Below are positions 25,242 to 33,813 of a stretch of 64,000 nt of DNA, one piece after another. Origin of the DNA: Moraxella bovoculi 237 (GTDB lineage: Bacteria; Pseudomonadota; Gammaproteobacteria; Pseudomonadales; Moraxellaceae); assembly GCF_000696305.2 (NCBI RefSeq), contig NZ_AOMT01000005.1, forward strand, positions 186,001 through 250,000, in the 5' to 3' direction. How positions within the stretch are numbered: position 1 is the first letter of the stretch; every line of letters begins with the position of its first letter. The notes under the pieces were generated by a model. That model saw nothing but the letters and a program-made list of their open reading frames with translations. It made no database searches and was not told where the DNA came from. Both the position numbers and the translations under genes were made by a program.

Positions 25242-26441
25242 ATGAACGATACGAAACTTAATATAAATCCACCACAGAGATCCGCTCAGCAGGCTTTGCT
25301 GTTGCAAGGTCTAACCACGCCTTATTATCTCTTAGATGAACAAAAAATCACCCAGAACCTTGCCATCATAGACCGCCTGTGCCAACTGTCGGGCGCTAAG
25401 GCTTTGCTTGCACTGAAGTGCTTTGCGACTTGGGGTGTGTTCGAGGCGATGCGTCCTTATCTGCATGGTACGACATCTTCATCGCTCTTTGAGGTGAGAT
25501 TGGGTGCTGAGAAGTTCGGCGGCGAGACGCATGCTTATAGCGTTGCGTACAGTCATGGCGAGATTGATGAAGTGCTCGACCATGCTGATAAGATTATCTT
25601 TAATTCTATTAGCCAGCTTCACGCCTTTAAAGACAAAGCTATTGCCAAAGGCGTGCCTGTCGGACTAAGACTTAATCCCAATACGAGTAATTCTGCGTTT
25701 ATTTTGGCGGATCCAGCACGTCCTTTTAGTCGCCTTGGTGAGCACGATGCCACAAAGGCGATGGCGGTGGCTGATGACATCACAGGCGTGATGCTGCATT
25801 ATAATTGTGAGAATGAGAGCTTTGAGGCGTTTAGCGCAAGCTTAGATGACATCGAACACAAATTCGGTGAGCTGTTTTATCATCTTGATTGGGTGAGCTT
25901 GGGCGGCGGTATTCATTTTATCGCAGAAGATTATCCGCTTGAGAAATTGGCGCAGCGGTTAAAGGATTTCTCCCAAAAATACAATGTCCAAATCTATCTA
26001 GAGCCAGGCGAGGCATGCGTGCATGATGGTGCGGTGCTTGTATCTAGCGTGCTCGATGTCATGGAAAATGGCAAATCGCTCGCCGTCGTAGATGCCGCCA
26101 CAGAAAGCCACATGCTAGATTTACTTATCTATGGGCAGTCGGCCAATCTGCAATCCATCAATGGCAAGGATATTAACCTAGCGCCACACACAAGTGATGA
26201 CAGCACCATCATCTATGGTAAGACCTGTCTGGCAGGCGATATTTTTGGTGAATATCGCTTGGCTGAGCCACTAAAAGTGGGCGATCAGGTGGCATTTGGT
26301 AACGCGGCTGCCTACACGATGGTAAAAAAGAACTGGTTCAATGGCGTGGACATGCCATCCATCATCATTAAGAAACTAGATGGTACGATTGCGATTCAGC
26401 GCTGTTTTGATTATGAAGATTACAAAAACAGCTTGTCTTAA
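25242..26441 (+). CDS. nspC: Carboxynorspermidine (carboxyspermidine) decarboxylase
   Basis: A 399-residue PLP enzyme of the alanine-racemase fold. The Schiff-base lysine sits in LLALKCFATWG (about residue 58), and the glycine-rich phosphate site in VSLGGGIHF. The pyridoxal domain carries EPGEACVHDG. It decarboxylates carboxynorspermidine or carboxyspermidine, giving norspermidine or spermidine. The dehydrogenase for the previous step lies 72 bases downstream, so both steps from aspartate semialdehyde and diamine are together. This is the spermidine route used instead of SpeE/SpeD in Vibrio and Campylobacter. Confidence 0.95.
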   Translation: MNDTKLNINPPQRSAQQALLLQGLTTPYYLLDEQKITQNLAIIDRLCQLSGAKALLALKCFATWGVFEAMRPYLHGTTSSSLFEVRLGAEKFGGETHAYSVAYSHGEIDEVLDHADKIIFNSISQLHAFKDKAIAKGVPVGLRLNPNTSNSAFILADPARPFSRLGEHDATKAMAVADDITGVMLHYNCENESFEAFSASLDDIEHKFGELFYHLDWVSLGGGIHFIAEDYPLEKLAQRLKDFSQKYNVQIYLEPGEACVHDGAVLVSSVLDVMENGKSLAVVDAATESHMLDLLIYGQSANLQSINGKDINLAPHTSDDSTIIYGKTCLAGDIFGEYRLAEPLKVGDQVAFGNAAAYTMVKKNWFNGVDMPSIIIKKLDGTIAIQRCFDYEDYKNSLS

Positions 26442-26513
26442 TACGTGTGATTTAAATAGCCAATCTGATTAAACGACATAAGAGCTGTGTGATGGCTCAC
26501 AAAAGGAGAGAAA

Positions 26514-27755
26514 ATGTCTAAACCCAACATTTTAATTCTAGGCGCAGGCGGTGTGGCGCAGGTGGTCGCGCACAAGGTGGCAGAGTATCGTGAGTATTTT
26601 GGCGATATTCACCTTGCCAGTCGCAGCATTCATAAATGCACCGCCATCACTGATGATGTGGCGACTAAGCGGGGAGTATCCATACACACTCATGCGATAG
26701 ATGCATTGGATACGGAGGTATTGATAGAATTCATGCGCTCGATAGATGCTAATATCGTGATTAATGTTGGTTCGACATTCATTAATCAAAGTGTGCTAAA
26801 GGCCTGTATTGCGGTGGGCGCAGACTACCTAGATACCGCGATTCACGAAGATCCTGCCAAAATCTGTGAGACGCCGCCGTGGTACGAGAATTATGAATGG
26901 AAGCATAAAGACGCCTGTGAGCAAGCGGGCATCACCGCCATCTTGGGTGTTGGATTCGACCCTGGCGTAGTGAATAGCTACGCGCGCCTTGGGGTTGATT
27001 ATTTTGATAAAGGAACAACGACCGATATTGACATCATCGACATCAATGCTGGTAACCACGGCAGATATTTTGCGACGAATTTCGACCCTGAGATTAACTT
27101 TAGAGAATTTACAGGCAGGGTTTATACTTGGCAGAATAATGCTTGGCAGACCAATCAGATGTTTGAGGTCAAGCGCACCGATGATCTGCCTGTGGTCGGC
27201 ATCCAGAACAGTTATCTAACGGGTCATGATGAGATTCACTCATTGCATAAGAACCTAGACGTGCCGAACATTCGTTTTTGGATGGGATTTAGCGATCATT
27301 ATATCAATGTCTTTACCGTGTTAAAGAATCTAGGCTTGCTGTCAGAGCAGCCTGTTACGACAGCAGAGGGCTTAGAAGTTATCCCACTAAAAGTCGTCAA
27401 GGCAGTACTGCCAGACCCAAGCTCACTTGCGCCAAATTACACTGGCAAAACCTGCATCGGCAATAAGATGCGTGGCAAAAAAGACGGCGTGGAAAGTGAG
27501 ATTTTTATCTATAACGTTGTCGATCATCAAGAGGCCTATGCGGAGGTTGGTAGTCAGGGCATCTCGTACACCGCAGGTGTGCCGCCAGTTGCAGCTGCCA
27601 TTTTGATTGCCAAAGGCGTATGGCGCACACGCAAAATGGTCAATGTCGAAGAGCTTGATCCACGTCCATTTATTAATCTTTTGAATACCATGGGGCTGGT
27701 GACGCGCATTGTCGATGATGGCGGTGATCGCTTACTTGAATTTGATGGGGTGTGA
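26514..27755 (+). CDS. Carboxynorspermidine dehydrogenase (saccharopine dehydrogenase family)
   Basis: A 413-residue NADPH-dependent enzyme with N-terminal Rossmann loop ILGAGGVAQVVAHKVAEY and a conserved LGVGFDPGVVNSYAR segment. It matches the CASDH/CANSDH branch that reductively joins aspartate semialdehyde with diaminopropane or putrescine. It has a strong AAAGGAGAG ribosome site. It forms an operon with nspC. The true diamine (norspermidine or spermidine route) cannot be told from sequence. Confidence 0.93.
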   Translation: MSKPNILILGAGGVAQVVAHKVAEYREYFGDIHLASRSIHKCTAITDDVATKRGVSIHTHAIDALDTEVLIEFMRSIDANIVINVGSTFINQSVLKACIAVGADYLDTAIHEDPAKICETPPWYENYEWKHKDACEQAGITAILGVGFDPGVVNSYARLGVDYFDKGTTTDIDIIDINAGNHGRYFATNFDPEINFREFTGRVYTWQNNAWQTNQMFEVKRTDDLPVVGIQNSYLTGHDEIHSLHKNLDVPNIRFWMGFSDHYINVFTVLKNLGLLSEQPVTTAEGLEVIPLKVVKAVLPDPSSLAPNYTGKTCIGNKMRGKKDGVESEIFIYNVVDHQEAYAEVGSQGISYTAGVPPVAAAILIAKGVWRTRKMVNVEELDPRPFINLLNTMGLVTRIVDDGGDRLLEFDGV

Positions 27756-27832
27756 TGGGCGCGGGAAAATCGTTTCATAAAAAGGTGCTTTATGTTAGAA
27801 TAAAAAGTTATCCTAATAAATAATACATTATC

Positions 27833-28429
27833 ATGCGTATCCGTAAACTTTTCAAATTTGAAAACGCCCACATCGTCCGCAACTGCACGTCCGACCGTTG
27901 CAGTCGCTCCATTCATGGGCATAGCTATCAGGTCGAACTTATCCTAGAAGCCCATGCCCTTGATAACGGGCAAATGGTCTATGATTTTGGGCTATTAAAG
28001 TCGCACATTAAGGACTTGATTGACAGTTTTGATCACGCAATTACCTTTTGGGATAAGGACGATGGCGATTATATCCGTGCGTGCAAGGACTTTTCGGCTC
28101 GTTGGATAAGCCTGCCTGTGTCGCCGTCTGCCGAGCAGTTTAGCCGTGTGATTTTTTATTGGGCGGACAAAGTCATGCAAAACACCACCACTCAAAATGG
28201 CGAAACAGACGTATCAGTCTATTCGGTCATCGTCCACGAGACCGCCACAGGGTACGCCCAGTGCTTTCGTGAAGATGTTGAAAGCGAACGCATGGGCAAA
28301 TTGTCGCTTGATATGTTTGAATTTAGCGAGCAAGTCAAAGCCGAGTGGGGCGATAGTGAGCTGTTTGATAAGCTAAAACGTGGCGAGAAATTTGTCAATC
28401 CAAAGCCGTTAAGACAGGTTGAAGTATGA
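27833..28429 (+). CDS. queD: 6-carboxytetrahydropterin synthase-like protein (QueD family)
   Basis: A 198-residue member of the PTPS/QueD fold. The zinc histidines lie in FENAHIV and SIHGHSY; the VHETATGYAQC segment holds the substrate-binding Glu. Classical QueD is about 120 residues, so this is the longer version found in Acinetobacter-type bacteria. It would make 6-carboxytetrahydropterin for queuosine. Its stop overlaps the tsaE start (ATGA), so queD, tsaE and miaA are translationally chained: all three serve tRNA modification. This block is nearly free of GATC. Confidence 0.88.
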   Translation: MRIRKLFKFENAHIVRNCTSDRCSRSIHGHSYQVELILEAHALDNGQMVYDFGLLKSHIKDLIDSFDHAITFWDKDDGDYIRACKDFSARWISLPVSPSAEQFSRVIFYWADKVMQNTTTQNGETDVSVYSVIVHETATGYAQCFREDVESERMGKLSLDMFEFSEQVKAEWGDSELFDKLKRGEKFVNPKPLRQVEV

Positions 28430-28857
28430 CAATCATCTTAAAAGACGAAACCGACACCCAGCGCCTTGCCAACGCCCTTGCCAAAACCAACCCCGCAGGC
28501 AGTTTGTGGCTATCGGGCGATTTGGGGGTGGGCAAGACGACCTTTACCCGTTATCTTTTGCGTGAATTGGGACATACAGGGGCGGTAAAAAGCCCAACTT
28601 ATACCTTAGTTGAGCCGTACAATATCAAGGGTAAGCCTGTGTACCATGCCGACCTATATCGGCTAAATGACCCAGAAGAGCTGGATTTTATTGGTTTTTT
28701 TGAATATTTTGACGAGACAGATTCGCTGATTATCATTGAATGGGCAAGCCGTGCCGAGACTGTCTTGCCAAAGCCTGATATAACGATAAACATCACAAGA
28801 AAAGCCGATGAAAGGCGGGTGGTAGAGATTACTGGGGTGGATTTGGATTTGTCATGA
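28426..28857 (+). CDS. tsaE: tRNA threonylcarbamoyladenosine ATPase TsaE
   Basis: A 143-residue P-loop protein needed with TsaB, TsaC and TsaD to make t6A37 in ANN-decoding tRNAs. Walker A is GDLGVGKTTFTR near residue 33; the SPTYTLVEPY switch and HADLYRL (about residue 75) are family-specific; IIEWASRAE is near the end. It overlaps queD by 4 bases and miaA by 4 bases. Confidence 0.95.
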   Translation: MTIILKDETDTQRLANALAKTNPAGSLWLSGDLGVGKTTFTRYLLRELGHTGAVKSPTYTLVEPYNIKGKPVYHADLYRLNDPEELDFIGFFEYFDETDSLIIIEWASRAETVLPKPDITINITRKADERRVVEITGVDLDLS

Positions 28858-30005
28858 ATTTACATTATAAATCCCTGCCTGATAACACTGTCCTATCGCT
28901 TATCGCTCCAACGGCAAGCGGTAAGACTGATTTGGCGTGCCGTCTGTATGAGACAGGGCGGTTTGAGCTGATTTCAGTGGACAGCGCGTTGATTTATCAG
29001 GACATGAACATCGGCACGGCAAAACCGACCGATGACGAGCTTGCTCGTTTTCCGCATCATCTCGTTAATATCATCAAGCCCACCGAAACTTATAATGTCG
29101 CAACTTTTGTGGCGGACGTGGAGCGACTGATTACAGGCATTCACGCACGGGGTAAGATTCCGCTACTTGTGGGTGGTACGATGATGTATTATATGGCACT
29201 CTTGGACGGCTTGTCCACCGTGCCTGACACCGACCCTGCCATTCGTGGGCAGGTCATGGCGTGGCTGTCTGACAAAGGCATTGGCGAGCTGTACGTCTAT
29301 CTACAAACGCACGACCCCAAGATTTGTGAACGTCTAAAAATCTCTGACACCCAGCGTATCACAAGGGCGGTGGAAGTGCATATGCAGACAGGCACGCCCA
29401 TGAGCGCATGGCAAGATACGCCCAAAGTCGCCCCTTGCCATAATCCACGTCAGCATTGGCTGACCCTATCGGTTGAGCCTGAGCGTGCGTGGTTACATGA
29501 GCGTATCGCCAAACGCCTTGATATTATGTGGGAGCAGGGCTTGGTGGATGAAGTGATTTATCTTTTGCAAAGATACCCCGATTTAACGCCTGACATGCCG
29601 TCCATGCGGTGCGTGGGCTATCGGCAGGTATTGGAATTTTTGGCGAAAATCAATCACAAAGCCATGCAAGTGAACCCTGCAATGGCAGAGCTTAGCGACA
29701 AAGTGCGTTCCAAGATGCCTGATGAAGATAGGTTGTTTTTTGATCAAGGGGTGAATTTGGATGAGTGTTCACCTTTTTTGATTAATAAATCGACAGATTT
29801 GACAATAAATTTACAAAAACAACAGCCAAATCTCTTACAAATGGCTTGTCAAGATATGAAAAATAAGGCATTATATGCAACAAGACAGTTAGCAAAACGC
29901 CAATCAACTTGGCAGCGTAGCCTTGCTCGTCTGAATGGTTCATCGCATGATGCGGTGATTGTACCATTTTCTAGCATACAACAAGTAGAAAAGCAGTTAT
30001 TATAA
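28854..30005 (+). CDS. miaA: tRNA dimethylallyltransferase MiaA with a C-terminal insertion
   Basis: A 383-residue enzyme that isopentenylates A37 of UNN-decoding tRNAs. The P-loop APTASGKTDLA is at residue 19; DSALIYQDMNIGTAKP, GGTMMYYMALL and MRCVGYRQVLEFL match MiaA. Family members are about 310-320 residues. Here about 65 extra residues, Asn/Leu/Gln/Asp-rich, sit between VLEFL (about residue 263) and the terminal ALYATRQLAKRQSTW (about residue 340). The essential C-terminal RQLAKRQxTW helix is retained, so the insert is in frame and the enzyme may work. hfq follows 60 bases later, as in many gammaproteobacteria. Confidence 0.92.
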   Translation: MNLHYKSLPDNTVLSLIAPTASGKTDLACRLYETGRFELISVDSALIYQDMNIGTAKPTDDELARFPHHLVNIIKPTETYNVATFVADVERLITGIHARGKIPLLVGGTMMYYMALLDGLSTVPDTDPAIRGQVMAWLSDKGIGELYVYLQTHDPKICERLKISDTQRITRAVEVHMQTGTPMSAWQDTPKVAPCHNPRQHWLTLSVEPERAWLHERIAKRLDIMWEQGLVDEVIYLLQRYPDLTPDMPSMRCVGYRQVLEFLAKINHKAMQVNPAMAELSDKVRSKMPDEDRLFFDQGVNLDECSPFLINKSTDLTINLQKQQPNLLQMACQDMKNKALYATRQLAKRQSTWQRSLARLNGSSHDAVIVPFSSIQQVEKQLL

Positions 30006-30065
30006 AATCCAATCCTGCTTACGCATTGCATATTTGCATTATTTACTTTCGTTCGGAGAATTTTT

Positions 30066-30728
30066 ATGTCAAAAGGGCAAAGTTTACAAGATCCATTTTT
30101 GAATGCGCTGCGCAAAGATCGCATTCCTGTGTCGATTTTTTTGGTTAATGGCATAAAGCTACAAGGACAAATTGAGTCTTTTGACCAATATGTAGTACTT
30201 CTAAAAAACACCGTCAGTCAAATGGTTTATAAGCATGCCATCTCGACGGTGGTGCCAACGCGTAACCCGCGTACAGACGGCGCACCTGCTTCTGGCTCAC
30301 CGACAGGATACCCAAATGCCCCAATCGGTGTGATGTCATCGAGCAGCTATCAATCGGGCTCTATGTCTGGTGGCATGAATCCAGGTTTTGACCGTGGTAT
30401 GAATCAGGGCTTTGAGCGTCAAGGTGGCTTTAACAATCGTCCTGCTGGTGGTTTTACACGCACGCCGCCCGCTGATGGTTTTGGCTCTCGCGGTGGATTT
30501 GATCGCGGCGGCTATCCACAAGGCGGCGGCATGAATCAAGGCTTTGACCGCGGTATGAATAATACAGGTTTTGATCGCAGCTTCGATAGAGCGGCATTTG
30601 ATGAGCGCGGCTTTGATGGTAAAAACTTTGACAAGAAAGAAAACCGCAATCTAGATCGCGGTGGATTCAATGATAAAGGATTTGATGCCAAATTTGGCAA
30701 CGAAGGTGACGACAAATTCAATGGCTAA
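30066..30728 (+). CDS. hfq: RNA chaperone Hfq with a long Gly/Phe/Asp-rich tail
   Basis: The first 66 residues are a standard Hfq Sm ring: [20 protein letters not shown] (Sm1) and [10 protein letters not shown] (Sm2), which bind sRNAs and A-rich mRNAs. The remaining 150 residues are low-complexity, with repeats such as [10 protein letters not shown] and NNRPAGGF, and end in an acidic/basic mix ([15 protein letters not shown]). E. coli Hfq has only a 30-residue tail; long glycine-rich tails are known in Moraxella and Acinetobacter. A GGAG ribosome site precedes the ATG, and a strong terminator follows. Confidence 0.95.
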   Translation: MSKGQSLQDPFLNALRKDRIPVSIFLVNGIKLQGQIESFDQYVVLLKNTVSQMVYKHAISTVVPTRNPRTDGAPASGSPTGYPNAPIGVMSSSSYQSGSMSGGMNPGFDRGMNQGFERQGGFNNRPAGGFTRTPPADGFGSRGGFDRGGYPQGGGMNQGFDRGMNNTGFDRSFDRAAFDERGFDGKNFDKKENRNLDRGGFNDKGFDAKFGNEGDDKFNG

Positions 30729-30740
30729 ATGATAATTCAC

Positions 30741-30780
30741 AAAAACCGCATGGCAAATCATGCGGTTTTTTTTGTTTTTT
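30741..30780 (+). terminator. Rho-independent terminator after hfq
   Basis: AAAAACCGCATG pairs with CATGCGGTTTTT around a 6-base loop, followed by a long T-rich run. Confidence 0.92.
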
Positions 30781-30831
30781 CCATACTGGTCTTTGTGATA
30801 AAATAGCTGATTTTTTTATTGTTGGTTGATT

Positions 30832-32322
30832 ATGAATTTTGAAAATATCAAGCAAGCATGGTTTTCGAATGTGCGAGGCGATGTGCTATCTGGCTTGGTG
30901 GTGGCGCTTGCACTCATTCCAGAGGCGATCGCCTTTTCGATCATTGCAGGCGTTGATCCTAAAGTTGGGCTTTATGCGTCGTTTTGTATTGCGGTGGTGA
31001 TTAGTTTTGTTGGTGGTCGTCCTGCCATGATATCGGCAGCGACGGGCGCGATGGCACTTGTCATGGCAAGTCTAGTGCGATATCATGGTTTGCAATATTT
31101 ATTGGCAGCGACATTACTAACCGGTGTGATTCAGCTCGTTGCGGGATTTTTCAAGGTGGGATATTTGATGAAGTTCGTCGCCCGAGCTGTAGTGGTGGGC
31201 TTTGTGAATGCTTTGGCGATTTTGATTTTTATGGCGCAGTTGCCTGAGTTTGTGGATGTCACTTGGCATACTTATGCGCTTGTCGCAGCAGGCCTTGGTA
31301 TTATTTATCTGTTCTCATACCTACCTAAGATTGGCAAGATTATCCCATCACCTCTGGTAACGATCGTGACTTTGACGGCTGTTACGGCAATATTGGGTAT
31401 TGATGTGCGAACAGTTGGTGACATGGGCGCGCTGCCTGATACATTGCCTGTGTTTTTGCTGCCTGACATTCCATTGAATCTTGAGACGCTTTTGATTATC
31501 TTACCTTATTCTGTGAGTCTGGCGGCGGTGGGCTTGCTTGAGTCTTTGATGACGGCGACCATCGTTGATGAGATGACTGAGACGGACAGTGATAAGAATC
31601 GCGAAAGCAAAGGTCAGGGCATTGCGAATATTGTCAGTGGTCTGTTTGGTGGTATGGCGGGCTGTGCGATGATTGGGCAGTCGGTGATTAATGTTAAATC
31701 AGGCGGTCGCACGCGCCTATCGACATTGCTGGCGGGTATAATTCTACTGATTATGGTGGTGTTTTTGAGTGATTTGATTTCAATCATCCCCATGCCTGCG
31801 CTTGTCGCTGTGATGATTATGGTGGCGATCGGTACGTTTAACTGGCAATCCATCAAGGAGCTAAAGACGCATCCGCTTGGGTTTAATGTGGTGATGCTGG
31901 CAACAGTTGCGATCGTTGTATATACGCATAATTTGGCGCTGGGTGTGGGCGCTGGTGTGCTGCTGTCTGCATTGTTCTTTGCCAATAAGATTGGTAGATT
32001 CATGACGGTGCAAAGCCTGCCGACAGGTCGTGATGACAGTTTGGCTTATGGCGTCCTTGGGCAAGTGTTTTTTGCGTCTGCGGATCGCTTTATGGATCAA
32101 TTTGAATTCCACCCACAAGTTAGGTCAGTCAGCATCGATGTCAGTCATGCGCACTTTTGGGACGTGACGGCGATATCAGCACTTGATAAAGTGGTGTTAA
32201 AATATCGTAAAATGGGTGCAGATGTGGAAGTATTCGGGCTAAATGAAGCCAGTCAGACGTTGGTTGATAAATTTGGTCAGCATGATAAGACCGAAGACGT
32301 GGATGTGATCTTTAAGCACTAA
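30832..32322 (+). CDS. SulP-family anion transporter with STAS domain
   Basis: A 496-residue SLC26/SulP transporter. The transmembrane part has the family segments [15 protein letters not shown] (about residue 23), PKVGLYASF and [14 protein letters not shown]; the C-terminal STAS domain (about 400-496) follows. Substrates in the family include sulfate, bicarbonate and dicarboxylates; this short SulP resembles the low-affinity sulfate/bicarbonate types, but the ion is not known. The ATG at 30832 is preferred over a TTG two codons earlier. Confidence 0.9.
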   Translation: MNFENIKQAWFSNVRGDVLSGLVVALALIPEAIAFSIIAGVDPKVGLYASFCIAVVISFVGGRPAMISAATGAMALVMASLVRYHGLQYLLAATLLTGVIQLVAGFFKVGYLMKFVARAVVVGFVNALAILIFMAQLPEFVDVTWHTYALVAAGLGIIYLFSYLPKIGKIIPSPLVTIVTLTAVTAILGIDVRTVGDMGALPDTLPVFLLPDIPLNLETLLIILPYSVSLAAVGLLESLMTATIVDEMTETDSDKNRESKGQGIANIVSGLFGGMAGCAMIGQSVINVKSGGRTRLSTLLAGIILLIMVVFLSDLISIIPMPALVAVMIMVAIGTFNWQSIKELKTHPLGFNVVMLATVAIVVYTHNLALGVGAGVLLSALFFANKIGRFMTVQSLPTGRDDSLAYGVLGQVFFASADRFMDQFEFHPQVRSVSIDVSHAHFWDVTAISALDKVVLKYRKMGADVEVFGLNEASQTLVDKFGQHDKTEDVDVIFKH

Positions 32323-32336
32323 ACATCTAATTATTT

Positions 32337-32367
32337 AAAACCATCTTGTCGGATGGTTTTTTTATTT
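32337..32367 (+). terminator. Rho-independent terminator after sulP
   Basis: AAAACCATC pairs with GATGGTTTT around a 6-base loop, followed by TTTTTATTT. Confidence 0.88.
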
Positions 32368-32895
32368 AAAGTGGCCATTCGATGGGCAGCTACTTTAACA
32401 GCCAGACGCCAACGCGTTTGTGCCAAGATGCAGCGGGGTCTTTATGGTAGGTTGTTTAAGATATGCTCATCAGCAGCCTGCGCCATCTCTGGGCTGTTGA
32501 TGATGCCCATCTCGTTATTATGAATGGCGGAACGTGGGTCTAGATTGTACGAACCCACGAACATATATCGACCATCAACGGTAAAAGTTTTGGCGTGAAG
32601 GCTTGAGCCACTACCGCCACGATAGATACTTGCCAGACCTTGTTTTTTCTTTTGGGTGATGGGTGCGGCATCGGGCTTTAGTTCAAATAGCTTGATATCT
32701 GCCTTTAGTAGCGGTTTTCGGTATTTGGCGTAGCCACTATGCACAGCAGCGACATCATTCGCCGCCAGTGAATTGGTGAGAATATGAATGGATGTGCCTG
32801 ATTTTGCAATATCGACAGGCAGCTTTTGACCGTATTTGGTCGGGACGAAATAATGCAATAAACAGTACGCCGCATAATAGATAGGCAATGATCAT
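32366..32895 (-). pseudogene. Cardiolipin synthase (ClsC/YmdC, phospholipase-D family) remnant
   Basis: Only the second half of a PLD-type enzyme survives. The frame from 32888 covers YFVPTKYGQK, ILTNSLAANDVAAVHSGYAKYR and the second HKD motif HAKTFTVDGRYMFVGS, then NLDPRSAIHNNEMGI. It stops at 32442, but in a different frame the natural C-terminus continues (YHKDPAASWHKRVGVWLLK, a stop, then LPIEWPL), matching the end of ClsC. At the 5' end a hydrophobic start (MIIAYLLCGVLFIALF) lies out of frame directly before the YFVP stretch, so the whole first half is deleted. The intact family is about 470-500 residues. Confidence 0.82.
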
Positions 32896-33044
32896 GATGG
32901 TCCGCCAAAAGGTTACTAGGATTATAAAATAATCGCAAATTTTTTAAAAGTGAATTTAAGATACATACATCAAAATACGCCAAATCCTTGGTATGTGCTC
33001 TATGTAACGCTTGTGTTGATTTTACGCAACTTTTGGTTTTTTAC

Positions 33045-33078
33045 TTGATTTTGTCATACTAAACCCTTATATTACAAT
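33045..33078 (+). promoter_or_regulatory. Candidate sodA promoter(s)
   Basis: Two overlapping sigma-70-like pairs: TTGATT (33045) with TATATT (33068), spacer 17, and TTGTCA (33051) with TACAAT (33073), spacer 16. A dyad AACAGT-5-ACTGTT (33080-33096) lies just downstream and could be an operator or a leader hairpin. Confidence 0.5.
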
Positions 33079-33134
33079 GAACAGTTAAACACTGTTGTAA
33101 CATCATTCATCATTAATTTATAAGGAATACCGTT

Positions 33135-33749
33135 ATGGCATTTGTATTACCAGAATTAGGCTATGCATACGACGCTCTAGAGCCACATTTCGATAAAGAA
33201 ACCATGGAAATCCACCACAGCAAACACCACCAAGCTTATGTAAATAACGCCAATGCTGCGCTAGAAGGCACTGAGTGGGCGGATAAATCTGCTGAAGAAG
33301 TAATCGCAAATCTTGACAGGATTCCTGCTGACAAGCAAACCGCAGTCCGCAACAACGCAGGCGGTCATGCGAACCACAGCCTATTTTGGACCATCTTAAA
33401 AACTGGCACAGAGCTTAGCGGTTCACTAAAAGAAGCCATCGAGCGTGATTTTGGTTCTGTAGATGCGTTCAAAGAAGAATTCGAAAAAGCAGCGCAAACT
33501 CGCTTCGGTTCAGGCTGGGCATGGTTGGTTAAGCAGGGTGATAAGCTGGCTGTTGTCTCTACTGCTAACCAAGATAGTCCATTGATGGGCAAATCAGTAG
33601 CAGGCTGCGAAGGTCAACCGATCATCGGTCTTGACGTTTGGGAGCATGCTTACTACCTAAAATACCAAAACAAACGCCCAGACTACATTAAGGCATTCTG
33701 GAACGTGGTAAACTGGGATGAAGCACAAAAACGCTTTGAGGCGCTATAA
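33135..33749 (+). CDS. sodA: Manganese superoxide dismutase
   Basis: A 204-residue Mn/Fe superoxide dismutase that removes cytoplasmic superoxide. Metal ligands are His27 in IHHSKHH, the His in [13 protein letters not shown] and Asp/His in [11 protein letters not shown]. The [10 protein letters not shown] and NQDSPLMG residues match E. coli SodA (Mn form) rather than SodB (AAQxWNHTF). It is a single gene with a good ribosome site (AAGGAA) and a strong terminator. Confidence 0.95.
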   Translation: MAFVLPELGYAYDALEPHFDKETMEIHHSKHHQAYVNNANAALEGTEWADKSAEEVIANLDRIPADKQTAVRNNAGGHANHSLFWTILKTGTELSGSLKEAIERDFGSVDAFKEEFEKAAQTRFGSGWAWLVKQGDKLAVVSTANQDSPLMGKSVAGCEGQPIIGLDVWEHAYYLKYQNKRPDYIKAFWNVVNWDEAQKRFEAL

Positions 33750-33770
33750 TCATTAAGTTGATTCCAAATA

Positions 33771-33802
33771 AAAAAACGGCTAGTAAATCTGGCCGTTTTT
33801 TG
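33771..33802. terminator. Terminator between sodA and mnmC
   Basis: AAAAAACGGC pairs with GCCGTTTTTT around an approximately 11-base loop; the A and T tracts make it usable in both directions. Confidence 0.85.
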
Positions 33803-33813
33803 TATTTGATGAA

